Positions 1 through 10,700 of a stretch of 64,000 nucleotides of DNA are shown here, one piece after another; the stretch's first letter is position 1; each line of letters begins with the position of its first letter. Position numbers and translations under genes: made by a program. Source of the DNA: Gliomastix tumulicola (Eukaryota > Ascomycota > Sordariomycetes > Hypocreales > Bionectriaceae); contig BCHX01000001.1 of the NCBI GenBank assembly GCA_001599755.1, positions 5,890,001 to 5,954,000 of the forward strand. The letters are read 5' to 3'. The notes under the pieces are model-generated. The model did not search any database. It was given only the letters and a program-made list of their open reading frames with translations, and was not told the DNA's origin.

Positions 1-1022
1 GTTACTCACCACAGGCGTAGACCTCGCCAAATGGCCTGGCGTAGATCTCAGGGTCTACATTGCCCTTGTGCCGTCGCTTCTGTCCCATCCTGGCCCTGTG
101 CTCGGGGATGAAATCAGACGGCAACCTGATATCCGTGAACACGGCGTACGGATTCACCTCGGCCTCATAGACGACACTGTGCGCCCGCAGACCCTCAATC
201 TTCGCCCGCGGGAGCACAACTCCCGTCCAGGGGCCGGCCGTGACCACAATATCCGTGACCTCAGACACCTCCTTCGTCTCCCCGGTCTCCCTGTCCAGAT
301 AGCTCACGCCCTGGACGCCCTCAGTCGTCGTCGTCTTGAGCTCCGTCACCTTGGCGTTCGTGCGTATCTCGACGCCGGCCGCGCGTGCCAGCTCCGCGAT
401 GGACGTGGTGAAGTGGTACGGGTGCACCTGCGACGTCTCCGTGAACCCGGGCGAGCCCATCTCCTGCCAGCTGGTGACGAGGTCCCGGTCGACGTAGTCG
501 AAGTCGGCGGGGAAGTCGGACTCCTGCAGCAGGTCCCGTGCGGCGCCGTCCTGCTTCGGCAGCTTCTCCCATGCCTGGGCGCCGTCGGCCTGCTGCTGCT
601 GTTCCTGCAGCTTCTGGACTCTCTCACGTGATACAATGGCCTCGATGCTGCCGCAGCCTAGTCTACGGTACCCCCATCTCTGAGCTCCGTTGTGCTCCGC
701 TGCGAGTTCAGCGTGCAGTCTGTAGGAGAGAGGGACGAGACACTGCGGGTAGGCCCAGAGGGCGAGCAAGCCGCCAGCCTTGCCTGATGCGCCGGTGGCG
801 ATGGCGGGCGCGGCCTCGAGGAGGGTGATGGTGTGGAGGGCCGGGTTGAATTTAGGATGCCTCGTGAGGAAGTAGGCTGTCGTGGTGCCGATGATGCCAC
901 CGCCTGGGGGGAGTCAGATATCAAATCTCAGGCGCGAGGCGAACCATCTTGGTGTAGGGTAAGGTGATGGGCGAGTGAGTCAGCATACCGACGATGACGA
1001 TGTTGCGCCGTTGATCCGCCAT
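1..1022 (-). CDS. FAD-dependent oxidoreductase, TDA3-like (partial, 5' part)
   Basis: Two visible exons, 1022-989 and 903-10. The intron between them (988-904) has a GTATGC donor and CAG acceptor, and a further donor (GTGAGT, 9-4) shows that the gene continues off the left edge. The spliced N-terminus carries a dinucleotide-binding motif (residues 8-17, IVIVGGGIIG) followed by a DAO-type fold: an acidic strand end (LLEAAPAIATGASGKAGG) and a late AGPWTGV segment typical of D-amino-acid-oxidase-like enzymes. Yeast Tda3 is a putative FAD oxidoreductase linked to endosome-to-Golgi trafficking; its substrate is not defined, so I give none. The start at 1022 fits because the nucleotide-binding strand follows directly. 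It is divergent from the glutathione peroxidase gene. The family call is good; the substrate is unknown. Confidence 0.8.
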
Positions 1023-2035
1023 GATGCAGCAGTTCCGAGTACCGCTCTTTCTTGTGCAAGGGCAGAGTCCGTTTCGGCCGCGAATGGTTTCAGTACGCGG
1101 TCCAGATCCTTGCTGTAGTTTGAGGGTTGCTTCCAGACAGGTACCTACTCCCGTCGATGAATCGTGCAACCCGCATCTGCACACTCGAGAAGTGGGGTGA
1201 CCGAACTCCTTCTGCGACATGACCTGCAGCTTCTGCCACAAAAGAATGCCGACCTCTGGTGGGGTTAGACAAATCACGTACAGGAAAGCTCCAGCTGTCC
1301 CCCATTTTGGAGGGGCAATCCAGTTCGGCCCCTCGATCCGTTTCCAGCGTCCAGCTCCGAGAGATTTCTGGACCTTTTGCAGCTCGGTGATCGGGCAGAT
1401 TTATCAAATGGTCAAGCTTCTGACGGGCAGTGGACCAATAGCAGTGCACATCCGCCACAGCCCGGCCTGAAGGTTGCACCGATACGCTGTGCAGTCTGGA
1501 CGGAAAGGCCCTGGCCCGGGCAGTTGTGGTGGGACAGATGCCCTGTAGCCCGTCCTGTACGTCATCCACTAATAACAGCTCCAGCTTTTTTTTTTGTGCT
1601 GCCCCCGGCCGGGTCCCCTTCGCCTCAGCTGGTTGTTGCATGCATGACAGAACCAGAAGCCAGAGACGAGACACGGGAGCTTGCAGCATCCCGAGGTGGC
1701 ATTGAATTAGTAATTCCGCCGTGTGAACGATGCTCCTCCTGAGGGCCGCCCCCCGCTCTAGCGGTCACAGAGTACTCGTATCGCCCTGTGCGAGGAGGAG
1801 CAGCAGCATTGCAGCAGGAGGAGGAGGAGGCCGCAGGACGGAATCGCCGCTACCGAGGCATAATTCCAGTCGCACTTACGATAACCATTCCTACCCGCCT
1901 CCAGTCGCATCCCAATTTCTTTTTTCCTCCTTGACCCCTCATCGTCGCGCTCTTTGTCCTCGCGTCGCCTCACCTCCGCCGTCCGCTCGATATCGTTACA
2001 GCTGCAGACACTTCTCGTCCAGTCCAACTCGCACC
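1023..2035. other. Divergent promoter region between TDA3-like and GPx genes
   Basis: About 1 kb with no supported gene. It separates two divergently transcribed oxidoreductase genes. The right half is CT- and GC-rich, as expected for the glutathione peroxidase leader, and includes a short T tract near 1589-1597. ORFs here overlap on both strands, are low in third-position G/C and resemble nothing known. Confidence 0.6.
1707..1713. promoter_or_regulatory. Yap1/AP-1-type response element (TTAGTAA)
   Basis: TTAGTAA, the reverse complement of the yeast Yap1 element TTACTAA, sits in the palindrome-like context ATTAGTAAT about 320 nt upstream of the glutathione peroxidase start. Yap1-family bZIP factors are known to control peroxidase genes in fungi, and Gpx3/Hyr1 is itself the sensor that oxidises Yap1 in yeast. 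A 7-nt match can occur by chance, so function is inferred from position. Confidence 0.4.
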
Positions 2036-2297
2036 ATGTCGTCCGCTACCACCTTTTACGACCTGAAGCCGCATGACAGTGAGTCCACCCTCTCTCTTCC
2101 TCTCCGCCCACGTCACATCCTCTCTAACCTTAACTCCTTCAGAGCGCGGCCAGGAAGTCGACTTCGCCGACTACAAGGGCAAGGTCATCCTCATCATCAA
2201 CACGGCCTCCAAGTGCGGCTTCACCCCGCAGTACGCCGGCCTCGAGACCCTCTACAAGAAGCTCCGCGAGACGCACGGCGACGACGTCGTCTTCCTC

Positions 2298-2332
<35 letters not shown>

Positions 2333-2609
2333 GGGCACCGACGACGACATCCAGAGCTTCTGCCAGCTCAACTACGGCGTCAGCTTCCCCATCATGCAGA
2401 AGGTCGAGGTCAACGGCGACAAGGCGAGCCCCGTGTACCAGTGGCTCAAGGGCCAGAAGGCTGGCGTCCTGGGGCTCAAGATGATCAAGTGGAACTTTGA
2501 GAAGTTCCTCGTCGGCAGGGACGGGCTCGTCAAGGGCCGGTGGGCGAGCACGACGAAGCCCGAGGCGCTGGAGAAGCCCATCGTCGACGAGCTCGAGAAG
2601 AAGGCTTGA
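2036..2609 (+). CDS. Glutathione peroxidase-like thiol peroxidase (Hyr1/Gpx3 type)
   Basis: Exons 2036-2078 and 2143-2609; the intron 2079-2142 uses GTGAGT and CTTCAG and completes a Lys codon. The product is about 169 residues, the usual length for fungal and plant non-selenium GPx. The peroxidatic Cys lies in NTASKCGFTPQ, followed by the family motifs FPCNQFGGQEPG and KWNFEKFLV. There is no selenocysteine codon. These enzymes reduce H2O2 and organic hydroperoxides, mainly with thioredoxin as donor, and the yeast member relays the oxidant signal to Yap1. No signal peptide is visible, so it is probably cytosolic. A Yap1-type site lies upstream. Confidence 0.95.
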
Positions 2610-3994
2610 ATTTTGAGGGAGAGCAGGGGGTTGGGAATAAATGCTCGGCTCGAGTTTGTTGCTCTGGTGACTTGCGAAGAGAGATATAGTTGAGGAGATT
2701 GAAAGTATATACCCGGATAGTAGTCCAATGCCAACCTCGCTTCGTCTATTCTTGACTCTTGTATCCTTGTCTCTGAATCTTCGGAACCACACTTGCTTTG
2801 TACTGGAACTCTATGGACGCGGTGCCTACGTCAAGGCGAAATGATGTTGCAACGAGCTGGGAGTCCTGGGCGTCACGTCTTGGAAGCTACCCTGGAGGAC
2901 GAACATGAGCAAGACAAGCCAACCTCGACGTCGATAACCCAACATGAACCGCTTCCTTCTTCTTCTTCTTCTATGTAAAGGGGTTATGTTTTCGAAATGG
3001 CTGCAGCTAACTCATTCGTCGTCGTCGGGACAATCAGTTAGTTGTGCTGTGGTTATTCTATGACACGATACCAGTGATCCTGTCGTCATCCCAGTGATAG
3101 GGTATAATTGCCATAACCAGATCGTTCAGCCTGAATACGGCGTCCCCGAAGGCCAGTACCGAAAAGGGCCCGAGTGATGAAAGCAAGGTCTGCTCCCGGT
3201 TCGTGACTCCTCGTCTTTCTTCTGCTACAATACACAACATAGCAACCATCGGTGGCGGTATGCTAGACTTCAACATTACATCTGCCAGTGTCGCTGGGAC
3301 GGCCGAGGAAACAGACGCATGCGGGAAGGCCAGTCAAGTCACTCTCTCGCCAGTCCCTGCCTCTTTGTCACCGCCTTACCCTGCAGGACGTCAACGGGAG
3401 TCCAGGGACGCTGGCCGTCTCTACATGATCGCTCAGGCCCGAAAGGGAGCAAGCAGACCACCCCGCCCCTCGAATCATGACACAATGACTTCATACACCT
3501 CTTCAGAGAGGCGGCATCATGGTAAAGCCCGCAGCCAACCTCATTTCACTGCGATGACGCTGGGCGAGCTGCTTCGGAGACCCCCGAGGCGAGCCACACG
3601 CAGGCCACTGGATGGTGTCTTCATCTCAACTCATCAGTCGCGCTCAGCGATGGAACGCTACCGGCTCAAAAAACCTGATTCAACCTCATCCAGGGCATTG
3701 TCACATCATTGATCGTCAGTGGCCCTCCCAAGTACCGATGCCACTGCCTTAGCACTTGGAAAGTTGAGTGACTGATGATGATAGCCGATCTAACCGTGCA
3801 ATGCTTACTCGCATGGACGTCAGAAAGAACATCACCAGCTTTCCCACCAGCCAGAGAATCATCTCATCCCCCCTTGAGCAGCAGGACACAACCTCCGTCG
3901 CTTCACTAAAACTAGACAACACCAACTAGCCTACCACCTGCTATCCTGAGATACTCGAAGTCCAAAGTCTGCAGGAGACGGATGGTGGTCCTCC

Positions 3995-4013
3995 CACACA
4001 CACACACACACAC
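3995..4013. repeat. (CA)n microsatellite
   Basis: Nine to ten uninterrupted CA dinucleotides in non-coding sequence. A second CA run occurs at 4650-4664 and a third at 6872-6887. Confidence 0.9.
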
Positions 4014-4649
4014 CTCGACAGGAGTGCAACCTCGATCAGCGGGCCAACGCAGACGTCCAGGGTCAACCTGGCGGCAAGAAGTCATCGTCAAGGTTGCCAC
4101 CCCCCACGCCGATCCTGAGGGCCGCTATCGACCAAAGGGCACTTGGATATTGGTCGTCCAAGTATCCCCCCCAACGGTTTTGTGACGACAGCCTTACATC
4201 CATCAACTTGCCCACTGGGCAGACTATCCGCTTCCTCCGTGATGGTTGGGAGGGGGGGAGAGGGGGCAGAGAGGAGGAGAAGGAGGGGAAATTGCCCCAG
4301 ACAACCGTATCGATCGCTTGGTACGAAGAAACAATGACAAATCATTGGCACTGACGTGCTCCTTTGGGGCCTCTGATACTCGGCTCGCTCGCGAAGCAAT
4401 ACAACCGCCTCGAGTAGAGCACAGCACCACTTCGCTCCGTCGGAGGACTTCTCATGATAAGGACAGGAAGTTGCGACATGCACTGCCGGCGTCAAGGTTG
4501 TGTGGCACTCGCCCCCCCCTCCCCGATGAAGCACCCCTTCCAGGAAGCCCAGTCCCGACGGGACAGCACTGGGTACTCCGATTGTGCATCTTCCCAGAGT
4601 GGCGTGTGTATGCGAGACTCCTTCTGCTCCTCTTGGGGGGGTTCTTTGG

Positions 4650-4664
4650 CACACACACACACAC
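4650..4664. repeat. (CA)n microsatellite
   Basis: About seven CA units directly after a G7 run. Non-coding context. Confidence 0.85.
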
Positions 4665-4704
4665 TAGATGCTGGGTACCTTTTGCGATGCTACCCGCTGG
4701 GTAA

Positions 4705-4739
4705 GGGAGAGAGAGAGAATGGGAATGGGAATGGGAATG
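4705..4739. repeat. (GA)n followed by (GGGAAT)n
   Basis: A short GA run passes into about four hexanucleotide GGGAAT units, all purine-rich on this strand. It is not the TTAGGG telomere unit. Confidence 0.85.
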
Positions 4740-6417
4740 TGCGTCCTTGCTATCAAGCACTACCTGCTAGCAAGGACCTTTTTTGTCCCCCCCAATACTA
4801 CCTGCTGCTTTGTTCCCAGTCGTGTGGGAAGGGTGAGGAGGAGTGCCACTGCCTTGACGTGTGCTAGCACGCAAAGGACCCGGAGATCATGGGTGGCACT
4901 AGAGGAGGCCCGCGATGGGTGTGTCCCCCTTTCAGGTCCATTCCCTCCCTCCCTGCCTTTTGCGTGGAGCACGCTTCTTTGACATGACGATGGGGACGGC
5001 CACTTCTTCTTTGACGTCTGGAGCCCTCTCAGCCCGAAGAGCTGCTGAGCAAGCAAAGAGCTAGTACGGAAGGGTCACGTCCGTCAGTGATCCCCTCGAG
5101 GTATTATCGACTACCTTTCTCGGGGAGGGACGTTTGACAAGATCCCAAGTTGGGGTCAGAAAGAAGCAGGAGGACGAGGGGGCAAAGCTGCTGTGAAACA
5201 CTGGGAAACACAGACTAACGAAAACGCCCCCGACTGCATGCATAGAGAGCGGTCCCCGGGTGTGTATGCCTGTCAAGAGAAGTTCCCAGGCCGAGCGAGA
5301 CGTGGTAGTATTGCCGTTGCAAAAGCAGCTGGGCTATCGATGAGCAAAAAGGGGGTGGTGGGAGCGGAAAACGTCGGACCAAGAAGCCGAAGCGACTTGT
5401 GACGAAGCGAAGGCGAAGGGCAAGGGGAGTTTAGTGAGAAAAGGGAAAGGGGAGGTGCAAAGCTCGCAACGCAGAGCTGGAGAGTTGGACCCCCACCCCA
5501 CGTGAAGGAAGACGCCGGCGGCGTTGCAGTGGCAGATGGCCCCTAGTTGCCTAGCCGAGAGAGACGAGGACGCGAGACGCACGATGCACGCCGAGAAGTA
5601 GCAGTATCATTGATGCAGAAAGAGCCCGCTCGAGCCCGGACAAGTCAAGATCAAGAGGTGGTTTGGTGATCGAGGATGAGGTGCGTCCCGACCTTCCTTT
5701 CACGGGAGTCACCATGCTCGGTGGGCGTTCCCACCCTTTCGCATGACAAGCTGCCCCTCGCCTGCAGATGGCATGTATAGTACAGTCTGGTATTGCAGAC
5801 CAGAGTACCCAGAACGCTGGTAGTAATATCACCGCTTCATGCATCATAGCAGCACGCACGGCTCTGCGAGGTGCCCAGTTCGCGATGCAAGTGCGTGCCT
5901 CGGGGATCGCTCACAGCCGCCGGGCGTTCCCAGCTGTTTCAAGCAAAGGTCCCAAGATCTCACAGAAAGGAAGCCAATACCGGCAGGCACATCTGTAAAC
6001 AGAAAGGTACAATGCATGTGCGTCCATATACAGACGGGGGGGAGGCGCCGCCCAAGTATGCACTCACTCACTCATGCATGCATGCAAGGGCAGCATTCGA
6101 CTGGGTACGCGATGGGCGTCCCCATGCCGGCGTAGAATCGTAAATGGAACAAATGGAAGCCGGAAGAAAAGGGGCCAGACACCACCAGGTCAGCCCTCCC
6201 TGTGCTGCATGCCTAGACGTGGCTTGCGCCATATGATGCGTTCTGCATCAGCGAAAGGGGGGGGGAAACCAGCTTCTGGGCTCTTTCCTGGACGGATCTA
6301 GCGGGAACGGCGAGGCTGGCAGCCACGCGCATTTGGCTCGCAGCGACTGTGAGGGAGATAGACAGAAGACGAGCAAAAGGTCTTTGTCCAGTTGGGGAGC
6401 GTGGGGGCCCCGATCAC

Positions 6418-6449
6418 AGTCGGTCAGTCAGTCAGTCAGCCAGTCAGTC
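6418..6449. repeat. (GTCA)n tetranucleotide repeat
   Basis: Seven to eight near-perfect GTCA units with one GCCA variant. It keeps an accidental reading frame open on the + strand. Confidence 0.85.
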
Positions 6450-6871
6450 GATTTCACAGGGCGCAGTGAGACTATCACTCTGGCGCGAAATCGACTGAGA
6501 CCTGAGCCCGTATCTTTTCCTGCTTTCAGCTGTCAGAACATGTGCTGGGCTGGACAGAGAAGTGGGAAACGAAACCGACCCGACCTTGCATGCATAAACT
6601 GCAACTTTACAGGTATTGCATACCCACCACAACCCGCTGAAATGGTGGCTTCCAGACCTGGATGGAATTTCCCTGCCCAGATCGAACAGCCAGAGCAAGA
6701 GCCAATAGCCTGGCCATATACGCAAGTATCGGGAATATATCGAGCCTTTGGACGGCAAAAAGGGGCGGCACGAGGGGCTGGATCGGTACAGAACAATGGG
6801 AGGCGACCCGGAGAAGCGCTGTGCTGGCACACAGGGCTATCATCGGCACTCAAGTACCTCCTCTACAGAGG

Positions 6872-6905
6872 GCACACACACACACACTCGCACACAAGCA
6901 CACAC
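6872..6905. repeat. (CA)n microsatellite, interrupted
   Basis: A CA run of about eight units, then shorter CA stretches separated by TCG and AAG. Non-coding context. Confidence 0.85.
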
Positions 6906-7269
6906 GGACCCGATTCCGCCCGTTCCATAGTGCAGCAATGCCTCCCCGCGATATTTGCAGATGGTGGCAAAGACGCCCATCTGTCGTCAGGCAAAGCCCA
7001 AGCCCAATAGTCCAGGAAGAAGCCAGGAGACCATACCATGCCCCGTGCGCTCGGAGGTTCCAGCGGCCGACGGAGGGGAGCTCGTGAGCCCGTGAGACAT
7101 TGCGCTCCTGCAACGTCAATGGCTTTTTTGTTCTCGTCATGTGGCCATTCTGAGCCATATTCCATCCTCAGATATCATTTCTGCCCCTCGCTCCCGCGGC
7201 GCTCATCGGGACGAGTGGGAGGGGGGGCGAGCATATCGGACCCCTCACCTACACCGACCAGCCAGCTAG

Positions 7270-7746
7270 TTAATAGGTACGGTAAGTTGCAACGTAACGC
7301 ACATGCAGGGTGGGTGGTGTGAGTGTGGTGGCATCCGTGACCAAAGACGTCGACGGGTCCGCGAATGGGGTTGCAGACGCTTCCTCGCTGCTGCTGCTGC
7401 TGCTGCTGCTGCTCCTCAACACTTTCTCAACATATCGGATGATGAGGACGCTCGCCATCATGATCCGGACGGTCTGCGGTATGCCCGTCTGATGGCTCCC
7501 CTTGAATTCGCCTCCTCTCTTTATGCCGTCTGTAAGCTCTCCGTCCTGGCTTGCGGGACGGCTATCCGCTGGGCTGGCCCGGATCGCCTTGTGCAGACTG
7601 CGGAGTAGAAGGATCCAGGCACCCAGGTTCGCTTGCCTCAGCTTGAGGCCATAGGAGCTAGTTGAGCGAGCCACCGTCAACATTGCGCCGACGAGAAAAG
7701 AGACGCCGAGTCCAAGATCACGAGTTGAGCGAGCTGCATTGCTCAC
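7270..7746 (-). CDS. Possible small protein with poly-Ser tract (weak candidate)
   Basis: A 158-codon ATG-to-stop frame with no recognised family. It has two mildly hydrophobic stretches (around residues 12-27 and 41-50), a serine run of nine AGC codons encoded by the CTG repeat on the opposite strand, and a Thr/Pro-rich tail. Third-position G/C is only modest (about two thirds), well below the recognised genes here. No clear leader or splice signals. It may be non-coding with a chance frame kept open by the triplet repeat; reported only as a candidate inside the desert. Confidence 0.2.
   Translation of the reverse strand: MSNAARSTRDLGLGVSFLVGAMLTVARSTSSYGLKLRQANLGAWILLLRSLHKAIRASPADSRPASQDGELTDGIKRGGEFKGSHQTGIPQTVRIMMASVLIIRYVEKVLRSSSSSSSSSEEASATPFADPSTSLVTDATTLTPPTLHVRYVATYRTY
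7386..7413. repeat. (CTG)n trinucleotide repeat
   Basis: Eight to nine CTG units. Read on the minus strand it would encode the Ser run of the weak ORF at 7270-7746. Confidence 0.9.
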
Positions 7747-10700
7747 CCTCCCTTAATTTTCTGGGGTAGAGAGGGGCTTCCCCAGATTCATTTTGTATCC
7801 TCCTGATCGCCTGCCACTAGACCTATCTATTACGTCTTGAAAACCTCAAAAGCCTGGACGCTTGAGAGGCACCATGTGCTCGTCCGCTTCGGGTGTTGGT
7901 CTATGGGAAAGGGGTTGGTTGCCAATGGTGGCCAAACTGGTTGGCTCCAGACGCTTGAGCCAGAATCTGAAGAAGCGCCGACACGGCACTCGTTCTTTGC
8001 GGGGCGGCTTGCCTCGGCACCTCAGCTGCTCGCATCTGGTCAAGGTCGCTCTGAGACAGACACAACGTATTAAGGTATACGGTTATCGGATATGTCTGCT
8101 TCAGATGCCCGCATCTGCCTTGGCTCCCATAGCGCCTCATGGGAATACCTCATGATGACGACTCGTTGGGCTTTATCAAATAGCCAATTCTGAACCGTAG
8201 TTACGCGTATGTCGAAAATGGCAGCGGAGGCTCCTGTATTTGGATGGTGGACCGTGCTTGCCCTTCCGCTATCTTTGATGGCGGCGACAAAATGTACGTA
8301 ATTTCCTTCTATCCATGTCGTTGATAGTGCGGACCTAAGGAGTTGGCTCGAGCTTTCAACGTCGCCTCCTCTGGGCAATCCTTCTGCAAGGATTCTGACG
8401 TACTGTTGTCCATGTGTAGGAACCGACATGGCGGCCTGTCTAACACTCACTGCCCTTCGTCCTGAGCGCTGCTCGCGTGTTGACGAAATCAAGCGTATTG
8501 CAACCCTCATGGTGGTTGGGCACGCAAGCCATAGACATCCAGAAGCCACTAGCTCTAGGACAGAAACGTGCAACGTAGTATGGCTGCAGAACAACTTATC
8601 CATCAAGCCTGGAGGGAAGCAGTTTTCCGATCCTGAACAGACCCTAATAAAGTGCAGACACTGCAGAGACAGTGTCAAGGTGGGTGGGTATTCCCTTCTT
8701 CCTTAAAGGAGCCACTCATGATGATCTTCAAGCTCAAGATGGCCCACAAGGCTGTCAGGATTCCCTACCTTCCGGCACGTACTGATGGTGCCTGAAGTTC
8801 ACCGTGACTTTGGAATACCCGGGACTGGCACAATATGGGGAGTCGAGCAGAAAGTAAATCTTGAGAGGCTGCCCATATTGCTCATCTGTTGACCTCGAGC
8901 ACCAAGCCGAGAAGCCCTCTTAGCAGCTTCAGGACGCCCGCGCTGGTCTCAGTATGACTGTTAGCCGATGAATGGTGTATCTAGCCCTTGATTCTTCCTC
9001 CGCACAGCAGTTGGCCATGGTCTCGTGCCGGAGATACAACATGATCCATTGGTACTCCAGACTCTTATCAGTTTCGTTCTCATGTGTCAGACCTTACGGC
9101 GAATCCCGCCCGCTCATATCTCAGGAGATACGGGGATGGTTCGTGCTGAGGCTGATGCGCGACTGACTGGCTAGCCAGCACGAACCCCACGCCGCTGTTC
9201 TTCAACGCAACATCAACCCGTGCCTGAGCGCACGGTCCGGATTGCGCGATCGTGATCCGAAATCATTTCATACCCAAGGCCATCCTGACTCAAGGAGTGG
9301 TCCGTCCTCACACCGTGACTCGACATCTCGCACCGAGCTGGCGCGAATGCTGTCGTCTTACACCGCTGCGATGAACCAGAGGCATGGGAGTTTAGCAGGC
9401 TCCAGTTCATCCGCCACGGAGCTTTGTCCAGTCCCGCCTCACTAGCCTTCGAGCTTGTTCGTGAGTTGTTCCTGGCAATTCTTCCCACCCTGACCAATCA
9501 TGCCCGTCTAACCGCAATCAAGGTTGAGGGTCAGAGACCCAACCCATCCAAGGCTCAAGGGTCCGGTGTGGACCTAGCGCGGGATGATTCACGGCACTGC
9601 ATCTCACTCGCCAGTGAGACGTCGCCAAGGGGCTATCCTTGCGCTAACCCCAATGGAGAGGGGATTTTTGCTGACCCTCTGGCAAGGTGGTCTCGGTGGA
9701 TGCTAATAAGCATAAACATTGGTCCGTTGGCAAATCCTAGTTCAGTCCTTATTCCATGCAGTCTTCCTCGGCCCTTCTAGCGCCAAAGTGCTGGCATGGC
9801 TTGCTAGACACAAAATGACCACTCGATCATCTAGTACTGAGACGGTTAATAGCGCCGGGGGAGATAACAGAACCGTCGTTGGTGACGCCTCTCACCGCCT
9901 CGGTCTCGGTTGGAATTTTCTAAAGAGCGTTCTAGTGACTAGGTCGTGTGTTAGGAAGAGTGCGCCCGATTAACGTTAGTTAGAGTCGCAATCTGTCGAG
10001 ACAGGAGGCGTGCAGGGGTTCGCAAGCTCTCGAGCTGGCGGAAACCATCCAATCGGACAGACGACTGCGGCGCTCGAAATGTCACCGAGCCACTGGTCAA
10101 CGTTGAACATGTGATTTTGTGGTGGTAGACCCTCCACGGAGCAATCGCCATAGTTGTCGTAGCCCAATGCACGTCCCTGCTAGGGTCAGCTGGGGGGGGC
10201 GCATCACCCCTCACTGCCAACGGATGGGCGCACAGACGATTTATAAGTGACCACGATATTGGCCCTGCTGTTCCGTGCAGAACACTTGGGCCATGCACGC
10301 ATGCATCCCGTAGTAATATCGGTATGTGCGTGATTTGCCATGGACGACGCGCATTTGTATTTTGCGTCCAGCGCGCGATGCGCGTCCGGTTGCTCCTCAC
10401 CATGATTTCCTCCGTGTTCAGCTTTCACTCCTTGGGAGGACGAGGATATAGCGAGAACCCTGATCGACAGGAAGTTTGTCTGGTGCACTTGAGGGGCACG
10501 TCTCCAAGGCCAAGGGTCCAGCCGAGACGATAGGCGGGCTATTTCTCACGTCCCCTCTTCCTCTAGGTTCCAGCTCGACTAGAGGCAGTGTACAAACTAC
10601 ACGCCCATGACTGAGAGGTCGTGTGCTCACAGAGGTATGATCTTTGCCACTTTTGGATGCGCTCAGCTCTATCTCTGAGCACCTGAGACCCACGATCGGC

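Larger units (their letters stand above)
2610..7269. other. Gene desert, left part: no supported gene, several microsatellites
   Basis: No ORF here has a recognisable domain, and the longest (225 codons, 6333-7010, +) owes its length to TCAG and CA repeats. The sequence is rich in CA dinucleotides, G runs and C runs. It could hold the 3' UTR of the peroxidase gene, non-coding transcripts or spliced genes too small to recognise. Confidence 0.5.

Noticed and set aside
970..985. TGAGTCA Gcn4/CPC-1 site
   Set aside because: It lies inside the first intron of the TDA3-like gene at the expected random frequency; nothing supports a role.
6333..7010. 225-codon ORF on the plus strand
   Set aside because: Kept open by GTCA and CA repeats; no domain, poor codon bias.
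8070..8678. 202-codon ORF on the minus strand
   Set aside because: No motif, no third-position G/C bias, and it contains many internal ATG codons at random spacing.
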